Shown: positions 31,096 through 40,358, counted from the stretch's first letter. The stretch is 64,000 nt of DNA from Erwinia mallotivora (GCF_000590885.1 NZ_JFHN01000022.1:1-64000), one strand, 5' to 3'. Numbers and translations: made by a program. Notes: generated from the sequence alone by a model not told the origin.

Positions 31096-31134
31096 AAAAA
31101 ATCATGATGATGGGCATACCCACCATCATCATGA
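31096..31134 (-). terminator. terminator of the shcF-hopF operon
   Basis: Perfect 12-base stem (TCATGATGATGG at 31102-31113 and its complement at 31123-31134) with a nine-base loop. On the minus strand it is followed by TTTTTT. It lies about 85 bases after the hopF stop. Confidence 0.85.
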
Positions 31135-31217
31135 CAGGCGACAAAAAATATATCTGCAAAGCAGGAAGCAGAGTAGTTGCCATTATCAAAGGGGAGTGCA
31201 GTGAGAAAATGCTAATC

Positions 31218-31874
31218 TCAGACTATTTTAACCGGCACTTTTTCCCCTTCCGGCAAGGTCACCAGCAAAGCATTGGTAGTATCACCGTTCCCTGCCACCG
31301 CCGAGTAATCGGTGTAAACTTTTCCACCCCTGTTAAGGAAGTCACCCAGTTTCATTTTGGTAGTCACATGATCATCCTGAGCATAACGTTTTACTGAGCC
31401 GAGTGCTCCAGCCCCTACCATAACATTTAAAGACGGAACACCCAGATTATGTGCACTCTCTTTCCGAGGCACGTAGGCACGGGCTTCATCCGGACGGAAG
31501 CCATTACTGCGAGCAAATGGATTAGGTGCCAGCTCTTCGTGCATCTCAATTAATGCACCTGAATGTGGGTTACCTGCCATCATACCATCTTCATCAACAT
31601 AGCTTTTGTGCGTCGTTCTGTAGACCGGTGTGCTGGAACTCAGCCCAAATCTCTTCATTGGGTCATGATTGTTAAGAAATTTTTTTCTCTCTTTGCTGGA
31701 AAGCTGATAAACAGAAGTCAGCCTTTCACCACTAGGGCTGCTTGCGGCACTGGAATGAGCAGGAGAGTGCCGAACCGGCGTTGAATTCGCCGAAGATTGT
31801 GCTGAACCATATCTGGGCGTTGATGAAGGACTGTAAACATGATGAGACCCGGAGGAACCACATACGTTACCCAT
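31218..31874 (-). CDS. hopF: HopF-family type III effector (predicted mono-ADP-ribosyltransferase)
   Basis: 218 residues. It matches Pseudomonas syringae HopF2/AvrPphF-ORF2 along its whole length as I recall that sequence: N-terminus MGNVCGSSGSHHVYSPS, then NNHDPMKRFGL, NPHSGALIEMHEEL, DEARAYVP, LGVPSLNVM, KLGDFLNRGGKVYTD and VTLPEGEKVPV. Gly2 in MGNxC fits N-myristoylation in the plant cell. The two residues needed for HopF2 activity, Arg71 and Asp175, correspond to Arg86 (PVYRTT) and Asp189 (KVYTD). The Ser-rich first 50 residues suit a type III export signal. HopF2 blocks plant immune signalling by modifying MAPK kinases and RIN4; activity here is inferred. Its ribosome-binding site AAGGAG is formed by the last codons of shcF. 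Confidence 0.93.
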   Translation of the reverse strand: MGNVCGSSGSHHVYSPSSTPRYGSAQSSANSTPVRHSPAHSSAASSPSGERLTSVYQLSSKERKKFLNNHDPMKRFGLSSSTPVYRTTHKSYVDEDGMMAGNPHSGALIEMHEELAPNPFARSNGFRPDEARAYVPRKESAHNLGVPSLNVMVGAGALGSVKRYAQDDHVTTKMKLGDFLNRGGKVYTDYSAVAGNGDTTNALLVTLPEGEKVPVKIV

Positions 31875-31878
31875 AAAC

Positions 31879-32283
31879 TTACTCCTTATTCTGAAAGTTA
31901 AACTGTTTTTTTATACCGCTGGCTGTTTTCACTGTTTCTTCGAATATCCTCCTCATCTCAACATTATCAACTTCGATTAATGGCACTCTGGTGTGAAGCA
32001 CGCCGATGTTGTCCTCGTCGATTCCCAGCGTCAGAAAAGGTTTTCTGAGGCTGAACTGATTAAGAGAAAGTAACTCTTTTAATACTTCTTTTTTTAAATC
32101 AGGGCAGCTTCCAAGCTCCGCAACGAAATAAATCCACCGAGTGTCATCCTGGTAAACTTTAATCGATATGTTGCTTTCAAATGTGAAGCAATAAACCTCA
32201 TCATCGTGACTTTTTTCATCAAATGGCGCTACGCCATAGTCCTTAACCAGCCCGTCAATCAGGCGATCAAATGCGTTTTTCAT
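31879..32283 (-). CDS. shcF: type III chaperone ShcF (CesT family)
   Basis: 134 residues, small and acidic, resembling P. syringae ShcF (AvrPphF ORF1): N-terminus MKNAFDRLIDGLVKDYG, then EVYCFTFESNISIKVYQDD, and near the end HTRVPLIEVDNVEMRRIFEE. CesT-type chaperones bind the N-terminal part of their effector in the cytoplasm and keep it ready for secretion. The gene ends four bases before hopF, in the same order as in Pseudomonas. A hrp box lies about 30 bases upstream and CGGAGAG forms the ribosome-binding site. Confidence 0.92.
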   Translation of the reverse strand: MKNAFDRLIDGLVKDYGVAPFDEKSHDDEVYCFTFESNISIKVYQDDTRWIYFVAELGSCPDLKKEVLKELLSLNQFSLRKPFLTLGIDEDNIGVLHTRVPLIEVDNVEMRRIFEETVKTASGIKKQFNFQNKE

Positions 32284-32313
32284 TGATTCTCTCCGGTTTT
32301 ATATTCAGTGTGA

Positions 32314-32339
32314 GTGGGCTTTATTTGCTGTCTGGTTCC
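32314..32339 (-). promoter_or_regulatory. hrp box (HrpL-dependent promoter) of shcF-hopF
   Basis: Minus strand GGAACC, 16 bases, CCACTCA, a full match to the GGAACC-N15/16-CCACNNA consensus of the ECF sigma factor HrpL. The 3' element ends about 30 bases before shcF, so transcription would start near 32305. This links expression of the effector to an hrp type III system encoded elsewhere in the genome. Confidence 0.92.
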
Positions 32340-32736
32340 AGTGAAAAATGCTGTGATAGCGCATTGAGTTGAGCAAACATAAATCAGAGCCGATGACTGA
32401 TTGATAAATGGCATGCTGTCGCGCAACCATCCTCGTCTAAAATAACTATTAATTACATGAAGTTAAAATAAACCCATAAAGAAAAATAATGTTTAACTTG
32501 CAGTAGGAAAAATGTTCTTTTTTGGCAGGATTTTTTATTTGAGATCGCTTGCATTAATAACGATATCAATGATTATCGCTGTTGTATGCTTAGATGTTTT
32601 GCTACTGATTATTATTTGCATTTATGTTGTTATATAAATACCAGACAACTAATACATCAGGCAAAAAATTCAGATAAAAGGAAGATTTAAAAATCTGTCA
32701 CTGGCATAAACTATCTGAAATGCGGAAGGAGATCAG
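32340..32736. other. AT-rich non-coding region between the effector operon and yhhA
   Basis: About 400 bases, visibly rich in A and T, with no open frame of note. It should hold the yhhA promoter close to its right end; otherwise I see nothing in it. It probably marks the right-hand edge of the hopF insertion. Confidence 0.5.
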
Positions 32737-33036
32737 ATGATGAAATGGCTACTTATTTTTACCGTGCTGGCGCCACTGAGTGGCATGGCTAATATGCTGG
32801 ATAACAGTAATGAGCCGAATCAACCGGGCTACAATCCCAGTACTCAACGTCTGCAACAGCGGATGCTGAGCCAGCAGTCACAGCAAAAACTGAAGTTGCA
32901 ACAGGATCAGCAGCGGCAGAGCCAGGATCTTCAGCGAAAAGTGCAGGAACAGCGCGACAGCGCCGCTCAGCAGGTCCTTAAATCACAGCCGGGTAACCAG
33001 CCACCGGTGGTGCAACAAAACAGTACCAAACAATAA
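32737..33036 (+). CDS. yhhA: YhhA-like exported Gln-rich protein (DUF2756)
   Basis: 99 residues. A signal peptide (about 1-18, MKWLLIFTVLAPLSGMA) is followed by a hydrophilic chain rich in Gln, Ser and Arg, with a predicted coiled region QQRMLSQQSQQKLKLQQDQQ and further Q-rich sequence. This composition and the NQPGYNPSTQRLQQ segment match E. coli YhhA, which has no known function. Two adjacent ATG codons follow AAGGAG; either could be used. In E. coli it is next to ggt and ugpQ; here ggt has been separated from it by the hopF insert. Confidence 0.8.
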   Translation: MMKWLLIFTVLAPLSGMANMLDNSNEPNQPGYNPSTQRLQQRMLSQQSQQKLKLQQDQQRQSQDLQRKVQEQRDSAAQQVLKSQPGNQPPVVQQNSTKQ

Positions 33037-33130
33037 ACGAAGTGGCAGTGCCAATACGTAAAGGTAGTGAGTTGCTCCCGGTTACGGCAGCGCTATAACC
33101 ATGTGGCCCAGGGAAGGGCCAGAAACAGTA

Positions 33131-33895
33131 TCAGGCCTGTTTAACCTGGCTGGCGGCAAAATCCGGCCCCAGCAGGTCGATGCGATCGGTACAGATGGCA
33201 TCAACGCCCCAGTCGAGCAATTGTTTCGCCCTCTCCGGCGTATTCACCGTATAAACCAGAATCCGCAGTCCTGCCGCCTTAACCTCGGCCACCCGTGCCC
33301 GGGTCAGAATTTTATGGTTGAAGTGAACCGAGACGCACGCCAGCTTTTCCGTAATTTCCCGCCAGTCGTCATGCCATTCATGCAATAACATGCCGCGAGG
33401 TAATTCAGGTGCCGCCTTCATCGCCGCATCCAGCGCGGTGAAAGAGAAGGATGAGAGCAGCGGAGCCGTTTCACCCTGCCACAGCTGCCGTGCGGCCAGC
33501 GCCACCGTCCGACCGGTTTCCGCTTCCAGTCCGGTGGTGGGCTTGATCTCAATGTTGACCATCATCTGATAGCCTGCACAACGCGCGGCCACCTGGGAAA
33601 GCAGCGGCAATGGCTCTCCGCTAAATGCATTGCTGTACCAACTACCGGCATCCAGTTGCAGCAGTTTTTCCCACGGCAGTTCACCGGCAATCCCCCAGCC
33701 GTTACTGGTTCTGTCGAGGGTGTCGTCGTGTAGCAGGAAGATTTCACCGTCCAGCGACAGCTTGACGTCAAATTCAACCATTTTGTGCCCCAGTTTCGCC
33801 CCGGTATCGATACCGGCCAGCGTGTTTTCCGGGGCCAGTTTGCCACCACCGCGATGGGCGACAATGGCGGGATAAGGCCAGCTTTTTTCAGTCAT
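33131..33895 (-). CDS. ugpQ: glycerophosphodiester phosphodiesterase UgpQ
   Basis: 254 residues, cytoplasmic GDPD with the N-terminal [13 protein letters not shown] (catalytic His and metal ligands) and [19 protein letters not shown] (Glu-Asp pair and second catalytic His). It hydrolyses glycerophosphodiesters brought in by the Ugp transporter into glycerol-3-phosphate and an alcohol. Its ATG overlaps the ugpC stop by four bases; it is the last gene of ugpBAECQ. Confidence 0.96.
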   Translation of the reverse strand: MTEKSWPYPAIVAHRGGGKLAPENTLAGIDTGAKLGHKMVEFDVKLSLDGEIFLLHDDTLDRTSNGWGIAGELPWEKLLQLDAGSWYSNAFSGEPLPLLSQVAARCAGYQMMVNIEIKPTTGLEAETGRTVALAARQLWQGETAPLLSSFSFTALDAAMKAAPELPRGMLLHEWHDDWREITEKLACVSVHFNHKILTRARVAEVKAAGLRILVYTVNTPERAKQLLDWGVDAICTDRIDLLGPDFAASQVKQA

Positions 33896-34965
33896 TCAAG
33901 ACGATGTCCATTTTGAGTATCAAAAAAGTGTAGTGCGTCTGCCGGAAGATGCAGCCACAGCGTGCTGCCGGGCGCGGGTCGCTCAACGTGCGGTAGCCGC
34001 ACCACCACACTGCTGCCGCCCCATTTTCCATGAGCCAGATTATCCGCGCCCAGCAGTTCCAGCGTTTCCACCACCAGGGGTAGACCGCCCGACTGTCGGT
34101 CAGAAAGCTTAATATGCTCCGGACGGATCCCCAGGGTCAACGACCGGCCAGCCCATTCAGCTTTAACCTGCGGCAGCGGAACTGCGAAATCACCGCTCAG
34201 CGTCAGCAGCTGGCCCGCATCGTTCAGCCTGCCATCCAGCAGGTTCATCGACGGCGCGCCAATAAAGCTGGCGACAAAACGGGTGGCCGGTCGCTCATAG
34301 ATCTCAACCGGCGTCCCTGATTGCTCCAGCACACCATTGTTCATCACCATCACCCGCTGCGCCAGGGTCATGGCCTCCACCTGATCATGGGTGACGTACA
34401 GACTGGTGGTCTTCAGGCGGCGATGCAACTGCTGAAGCTCAAGACGCATCTGTACGCGCAGACGGGCATCAAGGTTAGAGAGTGGCTCATCAAACAGAAA
34501 GACCGCAGGTTCACGCACAATGGCACGCCCCATTGCCACGCGCTGTCGCTGTCCACCGGACAGCTCTCGCGGGCGGCGGTGCAGCAACGCTTCCAGTTCG
34601 AGGCTTCTGGCCACCTCCTGTACGCGCTGGCGAATATACTCCCTGCCCATACCGCGAATCTTCAGCCCCCAGGCCATGTTCTGTTCCACACTCATATGCG
34701 GATAGAGCGCGTAATTCTGAAACACCATAGCGATGCCGCGATCTTTCGGCTCCAGCGTGGTGACCCGCTGACGATCAATCCAGATATCACCGCTGCTGAC
34801 CTGCTCCAGTCCTGCCACCATGCGCAGCAGGGTGGATTTTCCGCAGCCGGACGGCCCGACGATCACCATAAATTCCCCATCAGCCACGCTAATGTTAAGC
34901 GGTTGAATAATATTATTTTTTCCGTCATACGACTTGGTGACTGCCTGAAATTTTATCCCTGCCAT
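33892..34965 (-). CDS. ugpC: sn-glycerol-3-phosphate ABC transporter ATPase UgpC
   Basis: 357 residues. ABC ATPase with Walker [10 protein letters not shown], signature [15 protein letters not shown] and Walker [13 protein letters not shown], plus a C-terminal regulatory domain of the MalK type (about 240-357). It drives import of glycerol-3-phosphate and glycerophosphodiesters with UgpB, UgpA and UgpE. It follows ugpE by three bases. Confidence 0.96.
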   Translation of the reverse strand: MAGIKFQAVTKSYDGKNNIIQPLNISVADGEFMVIVGPSGCGKSTLLRMVAGLEQVSSGDIWIDRQRVTTLEPKDRGIAMVFQNYALYPHMSVEQNMAWGLKIRGMGREYIRQRVQEVARSLELEALLHRRPRELSGGQRQRVAMGRAIVREPAVFLFDEPLSNLDARLRVQMRLELQQLHRRLKTTSLYVTHDQVEAMTLAQRVMVMNNGVLEQSGTPVEIYERPATRFVASFIGAPSMNLLDGRLNDAGQLLTLSGDFAVPLPQVKAEWAGRSLTLGIRPEHIKLSDRQSGGLPLVVETLELLGADNLAHGKWGGSSVVVRLPHVERPAPGSTLWLHLPADALHFFDTQNGHRLE

Positions 34966-34968
34966 ATC

Positions 34969-35814
34969 TTATTTCTCGCTCTCTACCAGTCCGCGCACAA
35001 AAGCGCGCTGCATCACTAAAACAATCACCACCGGCGGCAACAGGGTCAGCAGCATAGCCGCCATCACCAGATTCCATTGCGTCGATCCGTCACCGCTGCC
35101 GATCATGCTGCGAATGCCTGCCACCGCCGTGCCCAGTGACGCATCATTGATAATCAGCAGCGGCCACATGTACTGGTTCCAGCCATAGATAAATGTAATG
35201 ACGAACAGCGCGGCCAGGTTGGTCTTTGACAGCGGCAGGACGATTTCGCAAAAGAAACGCATCGGGCTGGCCCCGTCGATACGTGCCGCTTCAACCAGTT
35301 CGTCTGGCAGGGTCATAAAAAACTGGCGAAACAGAAACGTCGCCGTGGCGGAGGCCATCAACGGCAGGGTCAACCCGCTGCAGCTGTCCAGCATGTTGAG
35401 CCGGGAAACCACTTCCACCGTGGGGAAAATACGTACTTCCACCGGCAGCATCAGGGTGATAAAAATCATCCAGAAAAACAGTCCACGCAGCGGGAAGCGA
35501 AACCACACCAGCGCGAAAGCGGAAAGGATGGACACCACTATTTTCCCGCTGGTGATGCTCAGCGCCATGATGGCACTGTTGAGCAGCATCAGGCCAAAGG
35601 GCGCGCCATTTTGCGCCACGCCGTGTTGCCAGATGGCGGTGATGTTGCTCCACAAATAGCGGCCAGGGATCAACGTCATGGGCACCTGAAACACCTCGCT
35701 ATTACTCAGCGTGGCCGCGACAAAGGCAACCCACAACGGGAACAGCACCGTCAATATCCCCAGCACCAGCATGATATGACTGAAAATATCCAGCCCGCGT
35801 CGGTTTTCAATCAT
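34969..35814 (-). CDS. ugpE: sn-glycerol-3-phosphate ABC transporter permease UgpE
   Basis: 281 residues, six membrane segments, MalG-type permease with the EAA loop [20 protein letters not shown] that docks on UgpC. Its start overlaps the ugpA stop by four bases. Inner-membrane partner of UgpA. Confidence 0.96.
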   Translation of the reverse strand: MIENRRGLDIFSHIMLVLGILTVLFPLWVAFVAATLSNSEVFQVPMTLIPGRYLWSNITAIWQHGVAQNGAPFGLMLLNSAIMALSITSGKIVVSILSAFALVWFRFPLRGLFFWMIFITLMLPVEVRIFPTVEVVSRLNMLDSCSGLTLPLMASATATFLFRQFFMTLPDELVEAARIDGASPMRFFCEIVLPLSKTNLAALFVITFIYGWNQYMWPLLIINDASLGTAVAGIRSMIGSGDGSTQWNLVMAAMLLTLLPPVVIVLVMQRAFVRGLVESEK

Positions 35815-36698
35815 TGGTAACGCACCCTTTTTTCAACGTAGCGGAACTGGACAACCGTCAGAATAATCACCAGTACCATCAGCACCACTGACTGCGCCGA
35901 GGATGAGGAGAGATCCAGACCCGCGAAGCCCTCGCGATAAATTTTATAAATCAGGGTGGTGGTCGACTGCACCGGGCCGCCGCCGGTTGCCGCATCAATC
36001 ACCGGGAAGGTGTCAAAGAAGGCGTAAACCACATTCACCACCATCAGAAAGAAGCCAACTGGCGTTATCAGCGGCAGTGACAGCTGGAAAAAGCGGCGTA
36101 CCGGACCGGCACCATCAATGGCAGCCGCTTCGATAAGTGATTTTGGGATCGACTGGAGTGCGGCAAAGAAAAACAGAAAGTTGTAGCTCATCTGTTGCCA
36201 GACCGAAGCCAACACCACCAACAGCATCGCCTGCCCGCTGTTCTGGGCGTGATTCCAGCTGTAGCCCGCCTGTGCCAGGAAATGGGTAATCAATCCCTGG
36301 CCGGGGCTGAACAGAAACATCCACAGTACGGCGGCGACGGCAGGAGCAACCGCATAAGGCAGTAAAAACAGCGTTTGATAGAGGCGTTTCAGGCGCAGGA
36401 CATAGTCGACCAGCGCGGCAAAAAACAGCGAAATCACCAGTCCCACCACCGTCACCAGCCCGCTGAATACCAGGGTTGTGCGAAAGGAGTCGAGATAGTA
36501 TCGATCGTCGGTCAGGCGCAGGAAGTTTTCCAGACCCACAAAGCTGCTCGACAGGCCAAAAGGATCGACACTTTGCACCGAATACCACAAGGCTTCTCCG
36601 GCGGGCCAGAGAAAAAAGACCAGGGTAATCAGCAGCTGCGGCAACATCAGCAGGTAAGGCAGCCAGCGTGAACGAAAAACGGGGCGGGAAGAAGACAT
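35811..36698 (-). CDS. ugpA: sn-glycerol-3-phosphate ABC transporter permease UgpA
   Basis: 295 residues from the ATG at 36698, the same length and start ([17 protein letters not shown]) as E. coli UgpA; the longer frame to 36743 would run through the hairpin region. Six membrane segments and the EAA loop [17 protein letters not shown]. It follows ugpB after a 71-base gap that holds a stable hairpin. Confidence 0.96.
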   Translation of the reverse strand: MSSSRPVFRSRWLPYLLMLPQLLITLVFFLWPAGEALWYSVQSVDPFGLSSSFVGLENFLRLTDDRYYLDSFRTTLVFSGLVTVVGLVISLFFAALVDYVLRLKRLYQTLFLLPYAVAPAVAAVLWMFLFSPGQGLITHFLAQAGYSWNHAQNSGQAMLLVVLASVWQQMSYNFLFFFAALQSIPKSLIEAAAIDGAGPVRRFFQLSLPLITPVGFFLMVVNVVYAFFDTFPVIDAATGGGPVQSTTTLIYKIYREGFAGLDLSSSSAQSVVLMVLVIILTVVQFRYVEKRVRYQ

Positions 36699-36724
36699 AA
36701 CGGGCACTCTTAACGGCCGGCGGC

Positions 36725-36763
36725 ATCCCCTGCCCCGGCGCACAGGTCGCAGGGGCAGGGGAT
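36725..36763 (-). other. intercistronic hairpin between ugpB and ugpA
   Basis: Perfect 12-base stem, arms ATCCCCTGCCCC and GGGGCAGGGGAT, with a 15-base loop and no U-tract. Its place directly after the binding-protein gene suggests an RNA 3'-end stabiliser that keeps ugpB mRNA more abundant than the permease mRNA, as in malE-malF. Inference from position and shape. Confidence 0.6.
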
Positions 36764-36769
36764 CCGGGC

Positions 36770-38089
36770 TTACTGTTTCACCGATTGTTGAAAACGACGC
36801 AGCAGCAGATTGCCACGGCTCACCGCGTTATCCAGCGCGACCTGAGGCGTCAGCGATCCCGTCCAGACCCCTTCCAGCTCCTCATCTATTACCGCGCGAA
36901 TCTGCGGCATGTTGCCCAGGCGCATTCCTTTGGTGAACGGCAACGGCGGCTTGTTCAGCATCTGGCGGGTGGCGGTATCCGCACCAGGATTCTTGTCGTA
37001 GAAGCCCTGTTGACGGGTCAGCTGATATGCCGCCGTCGTGACGGGCAGATAGCCGGTTTTCTGGTGCCATTCTGCGGCAATCTCAGGCCGGGCGAGGAAC
37101 TGCATAAATTCAGCCACCCCTTTGTAGGTCGCCGCATCTTTACCCTTAAATACCCACAGACTGGCACCGCCAATCAGCGCATTTTGCGGCGCATCTGGCA
37201 CGCTGGCATCGTAAGGCATCATTCCCACGCCATAGTTGAATCTGGCGTAGTGACGGATATCTGCCAGCGAACCGGAAGAGGCGGTGGTGATGCCGCAGTC
37301 GCCGTTGTAGAACTTGGCTGTGGACTCATCCTTGCGGCCAAAGTAGGTGAAATCCCCTTTTTTATTCATATCGGCCAGCATCTGGATATGGCGGATCTGA
37401 ACCGGCTGATTGAATTCCAGCACTGCATCGGTGCCGTCAAAGCCATTGTTCCTGGTCGCCACCGGCAGACCATGCCAGGCGCTGAAGTTTTCGATCTGGA
37501 TCCAGCCCTGCCAGCCGCTGGCATAGCCGCATTTCATACCGGCTTTGCGCAAGGCTGCGGCATCGCTCTGAAGTTCCTGCCAGGTTTTGGGAGGCTGGTC
37601 AGGATTCAGTCCGGCCTTTTTGAAGGCGTCTTTGTTGTAATACAGCACCGGCGTAGAGCTGTTAAACGGCTGTGAAATCAAATGACCGCTGGCATCGCTG
37701 TAATAACCTGCGACGGTCGGGACAAACTGAGATTCATCCAGGCTGATGCCCGCGTTTTTGAATACCTCATGCACCGGCACAATCGCTTTCGAAGCCATCA
37801 TGGTGGCGGTGCCGACTTCATAAACCTGAAGAATAGCGGGCGCTTTACCGGCACGCACTGCGGCGATGCCACCGGCCAGGCTTTGCTCGTAGTTGCCTTT
37901 GTAGGTCGGCACCACTTTGTAATCCGGGTGGGCGTCGTTAAAGCGTTTCGCCAGGGAATCGACTTCCACGCCCAGCTCGCCCTCCATAGAGTGCCAGAAT
38001 GGGATCTCGGTGACCGCCAGCGCGTGGCTGCTGAAAGTCAGCCCTAACAAGGCAGCGAGTGTGGTTTTGCGCAGTAAGAAGGATGTCAT
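36770..38089 (-). CDS. ugpB: glycerol-3-phosphate-binding periplasmic protein UgpB
   Basis: 439 residues from the ATG at 38089 (AGGAAA ribosome-binding site); E. coli has 438. A signal peptide ends at ALAVTE (about residue 23). Family 1 solute-binding protein with the conserved start [19 protein letters not shown] and the ligand-region [20 protein letters not shown]. It captures glycerol-3-phosphate and glycerophosphocholine in the periplasm. First gene of ugpBAECQ, with a PhoB-box array upstream. Confidence 0.97.
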   Translation of the reverse strand: MTSFLLRKTTLAALLGLTFSSHALAVTEIPFWHSMEGELGVEVDSLAKRFNDAHPDYKVVPTYKGNYEQSLAGGIAAVRAGKAPAILQVYEVGTATMMASKAIVPVHEVFKNAGISLDESQFVPTVAGYYSDASGHLISQPFNSSTPVLYYNKDAFKKAGLNPDQPPKTWQELQSDAAALRKAGMKCGYASGWQGWIQIENFSAWHGLPVATRNNGFDGTDAVLEFNQPVQIRHIQMLADMNKKGDFTYFGRKDESTAKFYNGDCGITTASSGSLADIRHYARFNYGVGMMPYDASVPDAPQNALIGGASLWVFKGKDAATYKGVAEFMQFLARPEIAAEWHQKTGYLPVTTAAYQLTRQQGFYDKNPGADTATRQMLNKPPLPFTKGMRLGNMPQIRAVIDEELEGVWTGSLTPQVALDNAVSRGNLLLRRFQQSVKQ

Positions 38090-38174
38090 GTCGGTTTCCT
38101 GTACCCGGTGTTGTTCGCGCGCAAGGGCGCAATATTGTCCGGCAAGCAACATGACATGTAAAAATGACGGAAAA

Positions 38175-38214
38175 ATAGCAGGTCTGTGACAGTGATATGA
38201 CATGCGGATGACGG
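38175..38214 (-). promoter_or_regulatory. PhoB box array upstream of ugpB
   Basis: On the minus strand four 7-base units spaced by exactly four bases: CCGTCAT, ATGTCAT, CTGTCAC, CTGCTAT. The middle two fit the CTGTCAT half-site of the Pho box best. The 11-base period is the hallmark of PhoB binding, so the operon should be induced by phosphate starvation. Confidence 0.82.
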
Positions 38215-38290
38215 CGCGCATCGCCGTCATTAAGCGGGTGGGTGGATGCGCCGGTGTACCGCTGTCGCTAAACGCGCCTTTTCGCCTTAA

Positions 38291-38707
38291 TTATTCGAAA
38301 TCATACGTTTTGTAGAAATCAATTCTTTGCCGGTAAAAATTAATCATGCACTGGCTGTAAATTCCCTGATAAGCGGGCGAGTCTTTAATCAGCTGGCTTG
38401 CAAAGGCAAAACATTCATTTCTGATATAACCGTCATAGAATTCTTTCGCTTTACTGATTCCATTTATAACGTCGTCATAATTTATAAAATCTTTTTTATT
38501 TAAGTTGATGTTTTTAATAAAAGCAGTGTATGCATTGTTATATTCTCTTTTCTTTTCCATTTCTGAAGAGTGTAAACAGGCAGACACTTCTTTAACAGGT
38601 GAAATATTCAGACAGCGCTTACTGTCATCGTTTTGCATGATAATATCTGAGGATAATACCGGGAAAGATATTAAGGGTATGAGACATAACGACACTGAAT
38701 ATTTCAT
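38291..38707 (-). CDS. exported LprI-like (DUF1311) protein, putative lysozyme inhibitor/immunity
   Basis: 138 residues. A signal peptide (about 1-20) precedes a helical domain with four cysteines, Cys32, Cys44, Cys99 and Cys120, enough for two disulfides. The pattern of Cys, Trp/Tyr-rich helices and a final Cys-x-x-x-Phe-Tyr block fits the LprI/DUF1311 family, members of which inhibit lysozyme. It ends the minus-strand cluster with the muramidase gene 560 bases upstream, so a periplasmic protector against that enzyme is a reasonable guess. Its start overlaps by ATGA a short unexplained frame (38704-38814). Two degraded relatives lie at 40091-40270 and 40359-40586. Confidence 0.72.
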   Translation of the reverse strand: MKYSVSLCLIPLISFPVLSSDIIMQNDDSKRCLNISPVKEVSACLHSSEMEKKREYNNAYTAFIKNINLNKKDFINYDDVINGISKAKEFYDGYIRNECFAFASQLIKDSPAYQGIYSQCMINFYRQRIDFYKTYDFE

Positions 38708-38846
38708 TTATTTTCTCTGCCTGATATTTTTTCATCCATAACCAGACCACAAGGCTCACTGACTGATACATCCTGACGACAAATGGCAACACTGGGTCCG
38801 TCAACAGGTGGCATGGCTGTCTGATGGCTGGCCTGGCCACTGGAAA

Positions 38847-39263
38847 TCACCAGGTAATTTCTCCGGTATCGCGGAAAAAAAGAATGAAATGTCCTCTTTC
38901 GTTTTCCACTTCTACTAACAGCGTCCATTGATCAAAATTGATATCCTTATCTGATTCTGCCTCTGGCTGTCTCAGTATAAATTTATATTTTCCGGAAGAG
39001 AGCTCATAGCCACGGAGATTACGCCCAACACCAGTGGTAATGGTCATACCTGTCGCTGTAAGCTTTTTATTATCCTTTTTATCAACAATGATGGCTGTGA
39101 TATTTTCGCAATCAACCGGCATGGTACATTTGTCATCATAAATATAAATATCATACCGTTGGCTGATAAAGGTTCTGGAATTGTGCAACACATCACCATC
39201 TGATAATACTGAAAATGAAACTGATAAGAAAATAAACATTAATAAAAAAAATCTAAGTAGCAT
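38847..39263 (-). CDS. exported protein of unknown family coupled to the muramidase, likely immunity protein
   Basis: 138 residues. A clear signal peptide (about 1-21, LLRFFLLMFIFLSVSFSVLS) is followed by a mostly beta-type mature chain of about 115 residues with two cysteines (DKCTMPVDCENIT). I do not recognise the family. Its ATG shares one base with the stop of the muramidase gene (TAATG), so the two are translated together. Export to the periplasm, where peptidoglycan is attacked, and tight coupling argue that it is the cognate immunity protein. Confidence 0.72.
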   Translation of the reverse strand: MLLRFFLLMFIFLSVSFSVLSDGDVLHNSRTFISQRYDIYIYDDKCTMPVDCENITAIIVDKKDNKKLTATGMTITTGVGRNLRGYELSSGKYKFILRQPEAESDKDINFDQWTLLVEVENERGHFILFFRDTGEITW

Positions 39264-39865
39264 TATGATTTATCCTTTAAATATCCCAGACGGCCTCTAC
39301 TACTTTCATAGCTCATCAAATATTTATCATTTTCTATTAAATAAATAACATCAAATCTGTTATTTTTTTCGAAAAATTTTACCATGTTTTTTGACAAAAC
39401 ACCTTGATACTTCATATCAACAAAAACATCTTTTACTTTCTTATCAAGTTTATTCCAGGATTCAGATCCTGAATTTTTATATTTATTATAAAATCTTATA
39501 GCATCGTACAAATAGTTCCTGTAGACATTTTCAAACAACCGCAGCTGTTGAGATTCTGTTATTTCTCCTATTGAATCTTTATTAACTTTGACAAACTCAT
39601 CAGCACGACAGTGAGTTAGTTTGCTACCAGCTGAAATTTTAATTGCTTTTTCTGTGGGTATTCCTGCCAAAATCAGATAGCTAAGGGCCTCCTTCTCTGA
39701 TCTTCCTCCCAGATCAAAACCCCTACCAATAGTCACACCCGAAGCATTTTTTCCACAAGCCGGAGAATTACCTGGCCAGTGAATCTTACGTGAATAGTAT
39801 CTGCTACCACGAAAATTATTACCTTCTGCTCTGAACGTTAACAATCCTTCTTTTGGCTCCAGCAT
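39263..39865 (-). CDS. pesticin/T4-lysozyme-like muramidase, predicted antibacterial toxin
   Basis: 200 residues without signal peptide. The N-terminal part reads LLTFRAEGN with a Glu at 14, followed by GVTIGRGFDLGG with Thr45 and Asp51. Spacing Thr-x5-Asp equals Thr201/Asp207 of Yersinia pestis pesticin, whose Glu178-Thr201-Asp207 triad is of T4-lysozyme type; GVTIGRG also recalls YYTIGIGH of T4 lysozyme. The rest is helical (ITESQQLRLFENVYRNYLYD, VKDVFVDMKYQGVLS), as in that fold. It lacks a receptor-binding or translocation domain, so delivery by a type VI system is more likely than bacteriocin-type uptake. Downstream, coupled gene encodes an exported partner. Strongly AT-rich compared with ugp and liv, which suggests transfer. 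Confidence 0.75.
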   Translation of the reverse strand: MLEPKEGLLTFRAEGNNFRGSRYYSRKIHWPGNSPACGKNASGVTIGRGFDLGGRSEKEALSYLILAGIPTEKAIKISAGSKLTHCRADEFVKVNKDSIGEITESQQLRLFENVYRNYLYDAIRFYNKYKNSGSESWNKLDKKVKDVFVDMKYQGVLSKNMVKFFEKNNRFDVIYLIENDKYLMSYESSRGRLGYLKDKS

Positions 39866-40090
39866 AGCCTGTCTTCCTTGTCATCTAATGCCATTCATTG
39901 GCAACCCTGGGATATTACAGTCTGTTTTTAATTTTTTATTTGAAGTCAGTCAACTTATTGCATTCAGGATGACGTCATTTTTGGTGTCTGATTTACAGAT
40001 AATCATTCTCATCATCAATAGATGAGTTATCAACTTTAATTCACTAAAATTGACAGACATACATTCAAAAAGTTCTGAAATTATTATTAA

Positions 40091-40270
40091 TTAAAACCTG
40101 TCAGAAAGATAGAAAACAATCCTCCCTTTATAAAAGTCGATCATACACTTGTTATATGCAGACAGAAAATCCGCAGAGTATTTTTCCTGCAACAGTGAGC
40201 TGGCTGAACATTCTCTGACTATATATTTTTCCCAGTAGTGGCGACTCTCTTTCTTTTTCAATGCAAAAGA
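40091..40270 (-). pseudogene. 5'-truncated LprI-like gene fragment
   Basis: A minus-strand frame open from 40270 to its stop at 40091, about 59 codons, with a stop codon directly upstream and no ATG. It reads YWEKYIVRECSASS and ends AYNKCMIDFYKGRIVFYL, aligning with the last third of the intact 138-residue protein (YIRNEC and SQCMINFYRQRIDFYK). Only the C-terminal half with its two cysteines is left. It is a remnant of a second copy of the putative immunity gene. Confidence 0.65.
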
Positions 40271-40358
40271 TTAAATTAAAATCATGATGACAGTCATGGA
40301 TTGCCTGATGGATACATCAGGTGAATTGAAAATTGAATATAATCATTCATTCGACTAA

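Noticed and set aside
33104-33121. hairpin TGGCCC/GGGCCA between yhhA and ugpQ
   Set aside because: Only six base pairs and no U-tract in either direction; could be chance.
38704-38814. 36-codon minus-strand frame overlapping the start of the LprI-like gene
   Set aside because: No ribosome-binding site and no recognisable sequence; perhaps a leader or debris, not supported as a gene.
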